The position numbers were made by a program, and so were the translations under genes. Shown here piece by piece: positions 1-6,859 of a stretch of 10,239 nt of DNA. The DNA comes from GCA-2732805 sp964516605. Its GTDB lineage: Bacteria; Pseudomonadota; Gammaproteobacteria; Coxiellales; Coxiellaceae. The stretch is taken from positions 1-10,239 of the forward strand of contig CAZFAA010000064.1 of assembly GCA_964516605.1 (NCBI GenBank), read 5' to 3'. The notes under the pieces are model-generated. The model was given only the letters and a program-made list of their open reading frames with translations, did no database searches and had not been told where the DNA came from. Numbering within the stretch: the first letter of the stretch is position 1; each line of letters opens with the position of its first letter.

Positions 1-939
1 CACTCTGCAGGCATCAATTTGTTGGGTATAGTGATCGGCATTACATCCTGCTCTATATAGATCCTCTCTCAACGCTATACTTATTTCTGCACTGGATAAC
101 TGCTCTGTCGCAGCATGCATAAATGTTGCTAATATGTGCCTCGCCTCAGCAGAACGAGCTGCTTCAGGCATAAGCCAGGTTTTCATGATCACAAACCAGG
201 TATGTGGATCTTGGGTTTTACGAATATTTAAAATATGTTCCAAATGATTTTTGATACGATCTTGGATAAAAAGCGATAGACCACCAACTGGAAATATCAG
301 AGTATGCGATTGCGCAGAATACTGCGGCAAATAAAGAGTAGAAAATTGTAATGCATCCATCAGTGCATGCCGCACTCCAGTATGACAAATTGCCCAACCT
401 GCTTCTGCAGAACCTCCTAACGAACAATCGTAAGCATATAATCCTTTGATGAGCAAATATAAATGATAGAGGCGTTGTTGCCGCTTTGTTTTCTTTTCAG
501 ATGCAACATTCTTAAAATAGCTATTTGAAGAATCACTTAATACAGTAACAATACAGTAAAAAATTCTTTTTAATGAGAAAGTATCACGACATATCGTTTG
601 AGATGAACGCAGGTAAAATTCAAGCTGATCAAATTCATCTGGGGTTTCACGACAGCGCATTGCAATATAATTGCAGACATGCTCTACATCACGCAGGACC
701 TCTGCAGGCGCTTCACCTTGATAATTGGAAGCCAGTGCTTGCATGACAGCATTTTTAAAAATCTTAAAAAGCTTTTCTAAATCAATAGCAGAATCTAGCA
801 CGGAGTCTGCAGAAAATGTGCGGGGGAAAACTTTGTCAAAGCAAGTTGCTAAAAAACAGGCGATTGCTGCATCGTAGGACGTATCATGTACTCCATCCGC
901 AGTATTCGCTAACGCCCCCAATGCCGTCACGTTTGGCAT
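1..939 (-). CDS. Unrecognised protein, N-terminal 313 residues (gene continues past left edge)
   Basis: The minus strand is open without a stop from an ATG at 939 to the window edge, giving 313 codons with the C-terminus missing. It begins MPNVTALGALANTADG. I recognise no domain. It looks soluble and largely helical, with no evident signal peptide or long membrane segment. It has roughly ten cysteines, a basic patch EKKTKRQQR near residue 150 and a motif GWAICHTGVRHALMDAL near residue 185. Base composition matches the chromosomal genes rather than the low-GC island. The ATG lacks a strong Shine-Dalgarno (only a GGGTG stretch upstream). The gene lies 104 bp downstream of hldD on the same strand, but with its own candidate promoter and an inverted repeat in the gap, so separate regulation is likely. 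A secreted effector of an intracellular bacterium is a guess from style only; no function can be assigned. Confidence 0.75.
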   Translation of the reverse strand, partial: MPNVTALGALANTADGVHDTSYDAAIACFLATCFDKVFPRTFSADSVLDSAIDLEKLFKIFKNAVMQALASNYQGEAPAEVLRDVEHVCNYIAMRCRETPDEFDQLEFYLRSSQTICRDTFSLKRIFYCIVTVLSDSSNSYFKNVASEKKTKRQQRLYHLYLLIKGLYAYDCSLGGSAEAGWAICHTGVRHALMDALQFSTLYLPQYSAQSHTLIFPVGGLSLFIQDRIKNHLEHILNIRKTQDPHTWFVIMKTWLMPEAARSAEARHILATFMHAATEQLSSAEISIALREDLYRAGCNADHYTQQIDACRV

Positions 940-951
940 AAATCACACCCG

Positions 952-1009
952 TACAGAACAATACTTATTTACATTACAAATCGACGCTACCATAGCATAT
1001 TGTTCTGTA
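952..1009. repeat. Perfect 12-bp inverted repeat, 34-bp spacer (candidate operator pair)
   Basis: TACAGAACAATA at 952-963 and its exact reverse complement TATTGTTCTGTA at 998-1009 are separated by 34 bp. Both lie in the short gap between hldD and the unrecognised minus-strand gene. The right arm sits just downstream of the candidate -10 and would cover the transcription start. The left arm ends about 12 bp before the ATG. Two copies of a regulator half-site, or a long-loop hairpin in the leader RNA, are both possible. No T-run follows, so a terminator is unlikely. Confidence 0.6.
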
Positions 1010-1010
1010 T

Positions 1011-1040
1011 TTTATAAGATAAATCAGGCACTGCTGACAA
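1011..1040 (-). promoter_or_regulatory. Candidate sigma70 promoter of the unrecognised gene
   Basis: Read on the minus strand, TTGTCA (1040-1035, one mismatch to TTGACA) is followed after 18 bp by TATAAA (1016-1011, one mismatch to TATAAT). Transcription would start near 1004, inside the right arm of the inverted repeat, leaving a leader of about 65 nt before the ATG at 939. The promoter lies just beyond the hldD stop codon and so would uncouple the downstream gene from the heptose operon. Confidence 0.42.
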
Positions 1041-1043
1041 GTA

Positions 1044-2015
1044 TTACCTATCTTGGAATAGACCTTCCTGCTTACCGTGTACCGCTTGATAATACTGCTC
1101 CACTCCATGCTCCAGCGATGTGAACGGCGCAGTATAACCCGCCTGGCGCAGGGCCGTAATATCAGCTTGTGTATACGCTTGATACGCGTCTTTTAATTTC
1201 TCGGGGAACGGCACGTATTCGAGGGAACCTGAACCATGCAGTCTTAAAAGCGTTTTAGCAATCAGATTAAACGGTTGCGCCTGCCCGGTGCCTAAATTAA
1301 AAATACCAGATTTATCACGGTGATCCATAAACCATAAATTCACAGCCACCACATCATCGATAAACACAAAATCACGCCGCTGTTCACCATCGGCATAGCC
1401 GTGCGATCCTGCAAATAATTTAACATTACCGGTCTCTCGCAGTTGATTCATCAAATGAAACGCCACACTGGCCATACCGCCTTTGTGCTGCTCATGCGGA
1501 CCGTAGACATTAAAATAACGAAATCCAACAATTTGCGAGTCTGCTGCCGTTAAATAGGGTCTGACGTATTCATCAAATTTCCATTTTGAATAACCGTACA
1601 CATTCAACGGACACTGCTGCCAATTTTGATCATTAAATTCTTGAGAATCGCCGTATACCGCAGCACTGGATGCATATAAAAAAGGAATATGGTGGTGTAA
1701 ACAATAGTGCAATACTACTTTTGAATACTCATAATTGTTTTGCATCATGTAACGGCCATCCCATTCGGTTGTGACCGAACATGCACCCTCATGGAACACC
1801 GCTTCAATCGGTTCGCCAAAAGAATCATTGCGCTTCAAACGCTCGAGAAAATCCATGTAATCGCTATAATCCACATAACGACCTGCGGCTAAATTTTTAA
1901 ACTTATGCCCATCAGTTAAATCATCCACCGCCAAAATATTAGTGATGCCTCGTCGATTAAGTCCTTTAATAATATTGCTGCCAATAAATCCTGCAGCACC
2001 GGTTACGATAATCAT
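1044..2015 (-). CDS. hldD: ADP-L-glycero-D-manno-heptose 6-epimerase
   Basis: HldD converts ADP-D-glycero-D-manno-heptose to the L-glycero form, the heptose donor for the LPS inner core, in the cytoplasm. At 323 residues it has the usual family length. It is a short-chain dehydrogenase-type epimerase. The N-terminal NAD(P)-binding motif is GAAGFIGSN (residues 6-14), followed by FHEGACS (74-80) and YASSAAVYG (114-122). The catalytic pair is YxxxK with Y140 and K144, and K178 lies in the HEQHKGGMASV stretch at the position of the second catalytic lysine discussed for the E. coli enzyme. The ATG at 2015 overlaps the hldE stop as ATGA, and a GAGG Shine-Dalgarno inside the end of hldE precedes it by 7 nt, pointing to coupled translation. 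It is expressed from the hldE side. All key residues look intact. Confidence 0.96.
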   Translation of the reverse strand: MIIVTGAAGFIGSNIIKGLNRRGITNILAVDDLTDGHKFKNLAAGRYVDYSDYMDFLERLKRNDSFGEPIEAVFHEGACSVTTEWDGRYMMQNNYEYSKVVLHYCLHHHIPFLYASSAAVYGDSQEFNDQNWQQCPLNVYGYSKWKFDEYVRPYLTAADSQIVGFRYFNVYGPHEQHKGGMASVAFHLMNQLRETGNVKLFAGSHGYADGEQRRDFVFIDDVVAVNLWFMDHRDKSGIFNLGTGQAQPFNLIAKTLLRLHGSGSLEYVPFPEKLKDAYQAYTQADITALRQAGYTAPFTSLEHGVEQYYQAVHGKQEGLFQDR

Positions 2016-3466
2016 ATTTTTTCCTCGACAGCCGCTTGGATTTTCTCAATCAGTGATGTAGTTGACAAGCCACCAATAAAGTCCAGCACAATCACAGAGC
2101 CACCGTGCGCCAGTACTTCTTTATGCCCTGCTATCTGTTCGACTTGGTAATCGCCCCCCTTCACTAACACATCAGGCAAAATCTCGCTAATCAAACGCTG
2201 TGGTGTTTCTTCTGAAAAAGACACCACCCAATCGACCGAGCGCAATCCTGCCAAAATACGCATACGCTCATCAATAGGATTAAAGGGGCGGTGGTCACCT
2301 TTGAGCCCCTTAACCGAGTAGTCATCATTAACGGCTACGATCAACCGATCACCCAAGCCCTTGGCTTGTTCCAAATAATGTATATGCCCCGAGTGTAAAA
2401 TATCAAAACAGCCATTTGTCATTACAATTTTTTCACCAGCCGCATGCGCATCCTGCACCATCTGGATCAAATCCTGTTGTGTGACAATACCCAATGACGA
2501 TGTATTTTTTTTCTTGAGCGCATGGCGTAATTCCGCAAGTGATGCCGTGGCCGCACCAAGCTTACTCACCACAATTCCAGCCGCCGTATTCGCGACAAAT
2601 ACCGATTGTTGCATATTATTGGAAAAGGCATACATGGCTGCAAATACAGCCACCACAGTATCACCCGCGCCTGTTACATCAAATACAGTCTGTGCGCGCG
2701 TTGGCAATAAGAACGGCTCTTTATCGCGCTCAACCAATAACATGCCGTCTTTACCAAGCGTGATCAACAACGCTTGCAAACCGGCTTTTTCTATTAGTGG
2801 TATGGCACGCTCAATCATGTCTTCATGGGTTTTACACACACCCACCATGTTTTCAAATTCTTTACGATTGGGAGTTAATAAAGTCGCATGACGGTAATGC
2901 ATCACGTCATCTGTTTTTGGATCAACAAAAATTGGTTTATTGAGTTGGCGTGCTCTATCAATAAAATCGCTAGCATGTGCCAACGTACCCTTTGCATAAT
3001 CCGATAAAATGACTGCATCTGCTACACTTAATGATTTTTGATATTCTGTCAGCAAACTGCTGGCATCAACATGCTGAAAATCTTCTTCAAAATCCATGCG
3101 AATGAGTTGTTGATTGCGCCCAATCAAACGTAATTTCGTCACCGTTGGCTGATTGGGTACAACACCAAAATGGCAAATCACCTTTTTTGCTTCAAGCAAT
3201 TCGCGCAGTTGCTCCGCTTCAGCATCACAACCAACAAAGCCAAATAACTCAACATTTGCACCCAATGCCGCAATATTTAACGCCACATTCGCAGCACCAC
3301 CTGGACGTAATTCACAATCTTGCACCTTAACAACTGGGACCGGCGCTTCAGGCGAAATTCTCGATACATCACCGTACCAATACCGATCGAGCATCAAATC
3401 ACCCACAACAATAATGCGTTGTTTTGAAAAATCAGGTAACACAATATTGTTTAAATAATGATCCAC
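2012..3466 (-). CDS. hldE: Bifunctional heptose-7-phosphate kinase / heptose-1-phosphate adenylyltransferase
   Basis: HldE carries out two steps of ADP-heptose synthesis. Its PfkB/ribokinase-type domain (about residues 1-318) phosphorylates D-beta-D-heptose 7-phosphate at C1. Its nucleotidyltransferase domain (about 340-484) adds AMP after the 7-phosphate has been removed by GmhB. In the kinase part, RPGGAANVALNIAALG (54-69) and DVTGAGDT (263-270, catalytic D269) are typical. In the transferase part, TNGCFDILHSGHIHYLEQA (350-368) contains the HxGH signature H358/H361, and GLSTTSLIEKI closes the domain. The 484 residues match the fused enterobacterial form. The start is GTG at 3466, preceded by AGGGA about 8 nt upstream. 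The stop overlaps the hldD start by 4 bp. gmhA and gmhB are not in the window. A 26-bp dyad lies about 30 bp upstream. Confidence 0.97.
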   Translation of the reverse strand: MDHYLNNIVLPDFSKQRIIVVGDLMLDRYWYGDVSRISPEAPVPVVKVQDCELRPGGAANVALNIAALGANVELFGFVGCDAEAEQLRELLEAKKVICHFGVVPNQPTVTKLRLIGRNQQLIRMDFEEDFQHVDASSLLTEYQKSLSVADAVILSDYAKGTLAHASDFIDRARQLNKPIFVDPKTDDVMHYRHATLLTPNRKEFENMVGVCKTHEDMIERAIPLIEKAGLQALLITLGKDGMLLVERDKEPFLLPTRAQTVFDVTGAGDTVVAVFAAMYAFSNNMQQSVFVANTAAGIVVSKLGAATASLAELRHALKKKNTSSLGIVTQQDLIQMVQDAHAAGEKIVMTNGCFDILHSGHIHYLEQAKGLGDRLIVAVNDDYSVKGLKGDHRPFNPIDERMRILAGLRSVDWVVSFSEETPQRLISEILPDVLVKGGDYQVEQIAGHKEVLAHGGSVIVLDFIGGLSTTSLIEKIQAAVEEKI

Positions 3467-3498
3467 TGTTTTATTCCCTACTTACAACTAAATTAGGA

Positions 3499-3524
3499 AT
3501 TTTACACTTTTTAAAGTATAAAAT
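3499..3524. promoter_or_regulatory. 26-bp AT-rich dyad upstream of hldE
   Basis: ATTTTACACTTT at 3499-3510 and AAAGTATAAAAT at 3513-3524 form an imperfect palindrome: 11 of 12 arm positions pair around a 2-bp centre. On the minus strand it contains TATACT (3520-3515), a plausible -10 for hldE, but I see no good -35 at the right distance. It could be an operator over the hldE promoter or merely an AT-rich coincidence. Confidence 0.35.
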
Positions 3525-3561
3525 CGTATGAAAGTGGAAATGTAATAGATTAAGACAAGTG

Positions 3562-3567
3562 AGTCAA
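3562..3567 (-). promoter_or_regulatory. Possible -35 of a second hldE promoter
   Basis: On the minus strand TTGACT (3567-3562) is followed after 17 bp by TACATT, which matches the -10 consensus at 4 of 6 positions. This would give a leader of about 70 nt to the GTG at 3466 that includes the 26-bp dyad. The match is weak and is listed only because no better promoter for hldE is visible. Confidence 0.25.
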
Positions 3568-3625
3568 ATATACCGCTCGCCTTGACGATGACATAGCGAC
3601 ACGGGTTCCCTCACACCCTATTCTC

Positions 3626-3634
3626 TGCTAAAAT
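3626..3634 (+). promoter_or_regulatory. Extended -10 promoter of ugd
   Basis: TGCTAAAAT is an extended -10 (TG, one base, then TAAAAT, one mismatch to TATAAT). The -35 region at 17 bp spacing (TTCCCT, 3606-3611) is poor, as is common for extended -10 promoters. Transcription would start near 3641, about 22 nt before the ugd ATG and just upstream of its ribosome binding site. Confidence 0.42.
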
Positions 3635-3650
3635 TCGCCGTTCTGTTATT

Positions 3651-3656
3651 GAAGGA
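3651..3656 (+). promoter_or_regulatory. Ribosome binding site deciding the ugd start
   Basis: GAAGGA lies 7 nt upstream of the ATG at 3664. A longer reading frame begins with TTG at 3649, but that TTG overlaps this site and would place it inside the coding region, so the ATG at 3664 is preferred. The protein then begins MNITIFGSGYVGL, as expected for the family. Confidence 0.7.
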
Positions 3657-3663
3657 TATCACT

Positions 3664-5022
3664 ATGAATATCACTATTTTTGGCTCAGGTTATGTTGGCT
3701 TGACCACAGCAGCTTGTTTTGCGCAAATGGGCAATCATGTGGTATGCGTAGATATTAACCAAACCCGCATTACTGAACTGAATAATGGCGCATGCCCTAT
3801 TTTCGAGCCCGGCTTAAGCGATTTACTGCACACTAATCTTGTCGCAAAACGCCTTGTATTTACTGGTGATGCAGAATATGGTATCGAACACGGTGAGATT
3901 ATTTTTATTGCTGTTGGCACACCGTCACAACCTGATGGGTCTGCAAAATTAGATTATGTGCTAGATGTAGCCTGTACAATTGGTACCTATATCAATTCTT
4001 ATAAAGTGATTGTCGATAAATCAACTGTTCCCGTTGGTACAGCTGATAAAGTATATGCACACATCACCAAACAACTTACACGACGTCATGTCAGCATCCC
4101 TTTTGATGTTGCATCGAATCCTGAATTTTTAAAAGAAGGTGGCGCTGTAAACGATTTTCTCAAGCCAGATCGCATCATTGTTGGCGTTGAGAGCGAGCAA
4201 GCTGAGACAAAACTGCGTGCATTGTATGCGCCGTTTAATCGCAATCACGACAAACTAATCGTCATGGATATTCGCTCCGCAGAACTCACCAAATACGCCG
4301 CCAATGCTATGCTTGCGACCAAAATTAGTTTTATGAATGAAATGAGTCGCATTGCTGAACGTGTCGGTGCTGACATCGAGAAAGTACGGCTTGGCATCGG
4401 ATCCGATTCACGCATTGGTTATTCGTTTATTTATCCTGGCTGTGGTTACGGTGGCTCATGCTTTCCAAAAGACGTGCAAGCATTACAACATACAGCTGAA
4501 GAACACGACTACAAACCCAGTATTTTGCAGGCTGTACACACTGTAAATGAGCGTCAAAAATTAGTACTCTTAGAAAAAATTCACCGTCATTTCGGTACCA
4601 ATCTGCACGGCAAACATTTTGCGATATGGGGTCTGGCATTCAAACCGAATACAGATGATATTCGTGATGCACCCAGTCGTGTGATTATGGAAGGTTTGTG
4701 GCAAGCTGGCGCGAGCATCAGTGCTTACGACCCTGAAGCTATGGATGCAATTCATACAGCCTACGGTGAACGCCACGATTTAAGACTTTGCCAGCAACCA
4801 GAACACGCTTTAAAGCAAGCTGATGCCTTGATTGTCATCACAGAGTGGATGGCTTTTCGCAGCCCCAATTTTGATCTGATTAAGCAACAACTCAAATCAC
4901 CTGTCATTTTTGATGGGCGTAATTTGTATGACCCCGAACATCTAGCAGCCCTCGGTTTTGATTATTACGCGATTGGGCGGGGTAAACAGGTGGCGCAGGT
5001 TGAAGAGGCAGTTGGGGTATAG
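3664..5022 (+). CDS. ugd: UDP-glucose 6-dehydrogenase
   Basis: Ugd oxidises UDP-glucose to UDP-glucuronate with two NAD+, supplying precursor for surface polysaccharide, lipid A modification or capsule. From the ATG at 3664 it has 452 residues, a normal length. The N-terminal Rossmann fold has GSGYVGLTTAACFAQMGN (7-24) and FIAVGTPSQPDG (81-92). The central region has NPEFLKEG (152-159) and ELTKYAANAMLATKISF (207-223, with K210 and N214). The catalytic cysteine is C266 in GYGGSCFPKD (261-270). The C-terminal UDP-binding domain includes GLAFKPNTDDIRDAPS (323-338) and SAYDPEA (353-359). It is transcribed divergently from hldE-hldD. A tract of 7-bp repeats starts 1 nt after the TAG stop, where the accessory island begins. 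Active-site residues appear complete. The symbol could equally be tuaD or udg. Confidence 0.96.
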   Translation: MNITIFGSGYVGLTTAACFAQMGNHVVCVDINQTRITELNNGACPIFEPGLSDLLHTNLVAKRLVFTGDAEYGIEHGEIIFIAVGTPSQPDGSAKLDYVLDVACTIGTYINSYKVIVDKSTVPVGTADKVYAHITKQLTRRHVSIPFDVASNPEFLKEGGAVNDFLKPDRIIVGVESEQAETKLRALYAPFNRNHDKLIVMDIRSAELTKYAANAMLATKISFMNEMSRIAERVGADIEKVRLGIGSDSRIGYSFIYPGCGYGGSCFPKDVQALQHTAEEHDYKPSILQAVHTVNERQKLVLLEKIHRHFGTNLHGKHFAIWGLAFKPNTDDIRDAPSRVIMEGLWQAGASISAYDPEAMDAIHTAYGERHDLRLCQQPEHALKQADALIVITEWMAFRSPNFDLIKQQLKSPVIFDGRNLYDPEHLAALGFDYYAIGRGKQVAQVEEAVGV

Positions 5023-5023
5023 T

Positions 5024-5051
5024 TGAAAATCGGTACACGGTAAACGAATCG
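5024..5051 (+). repeat. Heptad repeat tract at left edge of the island
   Basis: Four 7-bp units run without gaps from 1 nt after the ugd stop: TGAAAAT, CGGTACA, CGGTAAA, CGAATCG. The same first unit and the CGGTAAA unit occur in a matching tract in opposite orientation directly after the desuccinylase stop at 8305. The two tracts therefore face each other across the island. They may be copies of a dispersed intergenic repeat of this genome. Confidence 0.55.
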
Positions 5052-5052
5052 T

Positions 5053-5072
5053 GTCACTGCGTGACGTATTTT
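5053..5072 (+). terminator. Weak hairpin with T-run after ugd
   Basis: GTCAC (5053-5057), loop TGC, GTGAC (5061-5065), then GTATTTT. The stem is only 5 bp, so this is at best a weak rho-independent terminator for ugd. Confidence 0.25.
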
Positions 5073-5151
5073 AATAATATACCTTTTTGAAACTATTCCA
5101 ATTTGAAAAACGGCCAAAAAATGAGTAACTGTCACATCAAGTCTGAACTTC

Positions 5152-5296
5152 TACAATTTAGTTGAGAATCTTTTTGCAAGGTTAAAACATTTTCGTAGCA
5201 TTGCGACAAGGTTTGAAAAATTAGCCCGAAATTTTAAAGCATTTGTTTACATCGCATGTACATTTATTTGGCTTAAACTGAAATGAAGACACGCCC
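5152..5296 (+). pseudogene. IS5-family transposase, C-terminal remnant with IS end
   Basis: The plus strand from 5152 to the TGA at 5284-5286 encodes 44 residues beginning YNLVENLFARLKHFRSIATR and continuing FEKLARNFKAFVYIACTFIWLK. This is the typical C-terminus of IS5-group DDE transposases: a catalytic glutamate in (N)LVEN-x-F, then KHFR-IATRFEKLARNF. No start codon or upstream transposase sequence is visible, so most of the element has been lost. The bases AAATGAAGACACGCCC (5281-5296) after the stop look like the terminal inverted repeat, and TAA (5297-5299) fits a TNA-type target duplication. The end of the DUF2971 gene on the opposite strand falls exactly on this border. Assignment to IS5 is from recalled family sequence; the border is inference. 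Confidence 0.72.
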
Positions 5297-6057
5297 TAAT
5301 ATTTCTGTACCTCATCAATTATCAGATTATATTGAAAAGGATCTTTACTGCATTGATAAAGCTGTAAATGATGCAAATCACTACTTGAAGAAACTACGCT
5401 TTCTATCTCATTTCTATTATCGTTAGAAATCATGCAGCCAAAATAAATCCCCCTTATATCTAAAGGGCCAAACTTATAATCATAATAATCATTAGAACTG
5501 CATTCTTCCGGAAGAAAAACTCTATATTCATTTTCATAAGACCATATCTCAGACTTACTGTAGATTATTTTTTTAATGAAATCTTGTAGATACTGTTCAT
5601 TCGTATTGGTTATATCAAGAACTGGTTTTTTAGAACTATAACTCACTGGTAATAATAATCTAAATATACTTTCTTCATTACATGGATAAATGGAAAACGC
5701 ACAACCTGTATGACCTTCTGCATAATGTGACCACATTAAATTCGATTTTATTTGATTCTTAGAAACACAAAATATGGCGTTTTTGTAAAAATCATTTTGA
5801 AGATTTTTGCGTGTCTCAGACTCGTTATATATTTTTTCAACATCCTTAATATAATCTTCAGTGAAGTATGAGTTCATTTTATCTTTTATTAATCCAGGGA
5901 AATATAATTTCTTAAGTTTATCTAAATCTATAGAAAATGAAATATCACAATCAAATGGATCATTAAATAATTTTGGAGATGAAAATCTAAAACTTAAATA
6001 TTTTAATATTTTTAATGCTGTTTTAGCCGTAACATATTTAAAGAATAAATCACTCAA
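5296..6057 (-). CDS. DUF2971-family protein
   Basis: The protein carries the conserved blocks of DUF2971, a family without an agreed biochemical role. These are FNDPFDC (residues 31-37), LMWSHYAEGHTG (107-118), IWSYENEYRVF (171-181) and GIYFG (203-207). With TTG at 6057 as start it has 253 residues and begins MSDLFFKYV. A GAGAGG site 5 nt before this TTG supports that choice over the TTG at 6075, which has no ribosome binding site. It follows the PD-(D/E)XK gene on the same strand with about 20 bp or less between, so the two form an operon. GC is low (about 20-32% in sampled lines), unlike the flanking genes, which points to transfer. Its stop codon TAG straddles the presumed IS5 end, so the C-terminus may have been cut. 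A role in phage defence is inference from context. Confidence 0.85.
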   Translation of the reverse strand: MSDLFFKYVTAKTALKILKYLSFRFSSPKLFNDPFDCDISFSIDLDKLKKLYFPGLIKDKMNSYFTEDYIKDVEKIYNESETRKNLQNDFYKNAIFCVSKNQIKSNLMWSHYAEGHTGCAFSIYPCNEESIFRLLLPVSYSSKKPVLDITNTNEQYLQDFIKKIIYSKSEIWSYENEYRVFLPEECSSNDYYDYKFGPLDIRGIYFGCMISNDNRNEIESVVSSSSDLHHLQLYQCSKDPFQYNLIIDEVQKY

Positions 6058-6062
6058 AAAAA

Positions 6063-6068
6063 CCTCTC
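6063..6068 (-). promoter_or_regulatory. Ribosome binding site for the DUF2971 gene
   Basis: GAGAGG on the minus strand, 5 nt upstream of TTG at 6057. It lies within the first codons of the longer TTG-6075 reading frame, which makes 6057 the likelier start. The site is just after the TAG stop (6079-6077) of the upstream gene, consistent with coupled translation. Confidence 0.5.
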
Positions 6069-6076
6069 GAGCCAAG

Positions 6077-6841
6077 CTAGGAAAATAATTTTATAAATTT
6101 TTCTAATTTATCTTCAGTTATGATGTAAATATACTTAAAATCAAATTTGTGACCCCCATTAGTATTTTTATACTCATAAACACAATAATCGACTTTATGA
6201 CATAAACCATCATCTTCATAGACATAAATATCAGCATTTGTAACTATTGCAGGAAAAATACGAAAATCAATTCTACCCTTTAATTCATTAGATAATACGC
6301 TGCATATCTTTTCTTCTAATGAAACCAAAGAATCTATCACCTGATTCGATCCTTTATAAACACCATCCTCTCTTGCTGTTTTATTATAGTATTTATTCCT
6401 AAAATCGCCTGTATTGCAATATCTCACTGTATTATTGCTACTATCATCAGAGATCATTATTTGTGGGTAGATAATAGGGTCTGGTAATATATAGTAGAAT
6501 CCGTCTCTATATATTAATTGATCAAGGCGCCTGTAAAAGCAGCCTTGATGACTATTTAGGTATACACCATGATCAGCACTTTTAAATTCTTTTGATTTTC
6601 CATGAAGTGCCAAGAAAGTTTCTGATGAATTACACCCCTTACACTCTATCACAAAAATACTATTGCTCTGGAAATTACTTGCCTCTGGATAGGCAAAAAC
6701 GTCAACTGGTTTGGATCCAGGCAGCTTAACATCATGATGTGAATTAAAATTTTTGTCTCTGAAAATTTCATGCACTCGTCTTTCTAAAGAAAACCCTTCC
6801 TTTTCCATTGACTTAATCAACTCATCTTCATCAATTATCAT
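6077..6841 (-). CDS. PD-(D/E)XK nuclease-like protein, unknown specificity
   Basis: This 254-residue protein has a restriction-endonuclease-type core near its N-terminus. FSLERRVHEIF (17-27) suggests the first helix with E20, SKPVDVFAY (43-51) supplies an acidic D47, and FVIECKGC (63-70) supplies the E66-x-K68 motif. The arrangement D-x18-E-x-K fits the PD-(D/E)XK superfamily and resembles Mrr-like or nuclease-related domains. The remaining 170 residues (with GCFYRRLDQLIYRDGFYYIL and VYEDDGLCHKVDYCVYEY) are not recognised and may serve target recognition. It starts at ATG 6841, 18 nt after the recombinase stop, with only a weak ribosome binding site (TAAAGATA). It is co-transcribed with the DUF2971 gene. 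Base composition is AT-rich like its partner. Nuclease activity is inference from the motif. A nucleic-acid-binding, inactive relative is possible. Confidence 0.75.
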   Translation of the reverse strand: MIIDEDELIKSMEKEGFSLERRVHEIFRDKNFNSHHDVKLPGSKPVDVFAYPEASNFQSNSIFVIECKGCNSSETFLALHGKSKEFKSADHGVYLNSHQGCFYRRLDQLIYRDGFYYILPDPIIYPQIMISDDSSNNTVRYCNTGDFRNKYYNKTAREDGVYKGSNQVIDSLVSLEEKICSVLSNELKGRIDFRIFPAIVTNADIYVYEDDGLCHKVDYCVYEYKNTNGGHKFDFKYIYIITEDKLEKFIKLFS

Positions 6842-6859
6842 TATCTTTATCGACCATTA

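Noticed and set aside
2481..2891. Plus-strand open frames inside hldE (136 aa and shorter ones near 2539 and 3150)
   Set aside because: They lie antisense to a well-conserved hldE reading frame and have no ribosome binding site or recognisable protein.
3649..3663. TTG start five codons upstream for ugd
   Set aside because: It overlaps the GAAGGA ribosome binding site and adds residues not expected before MNITIFGSGYVGL.
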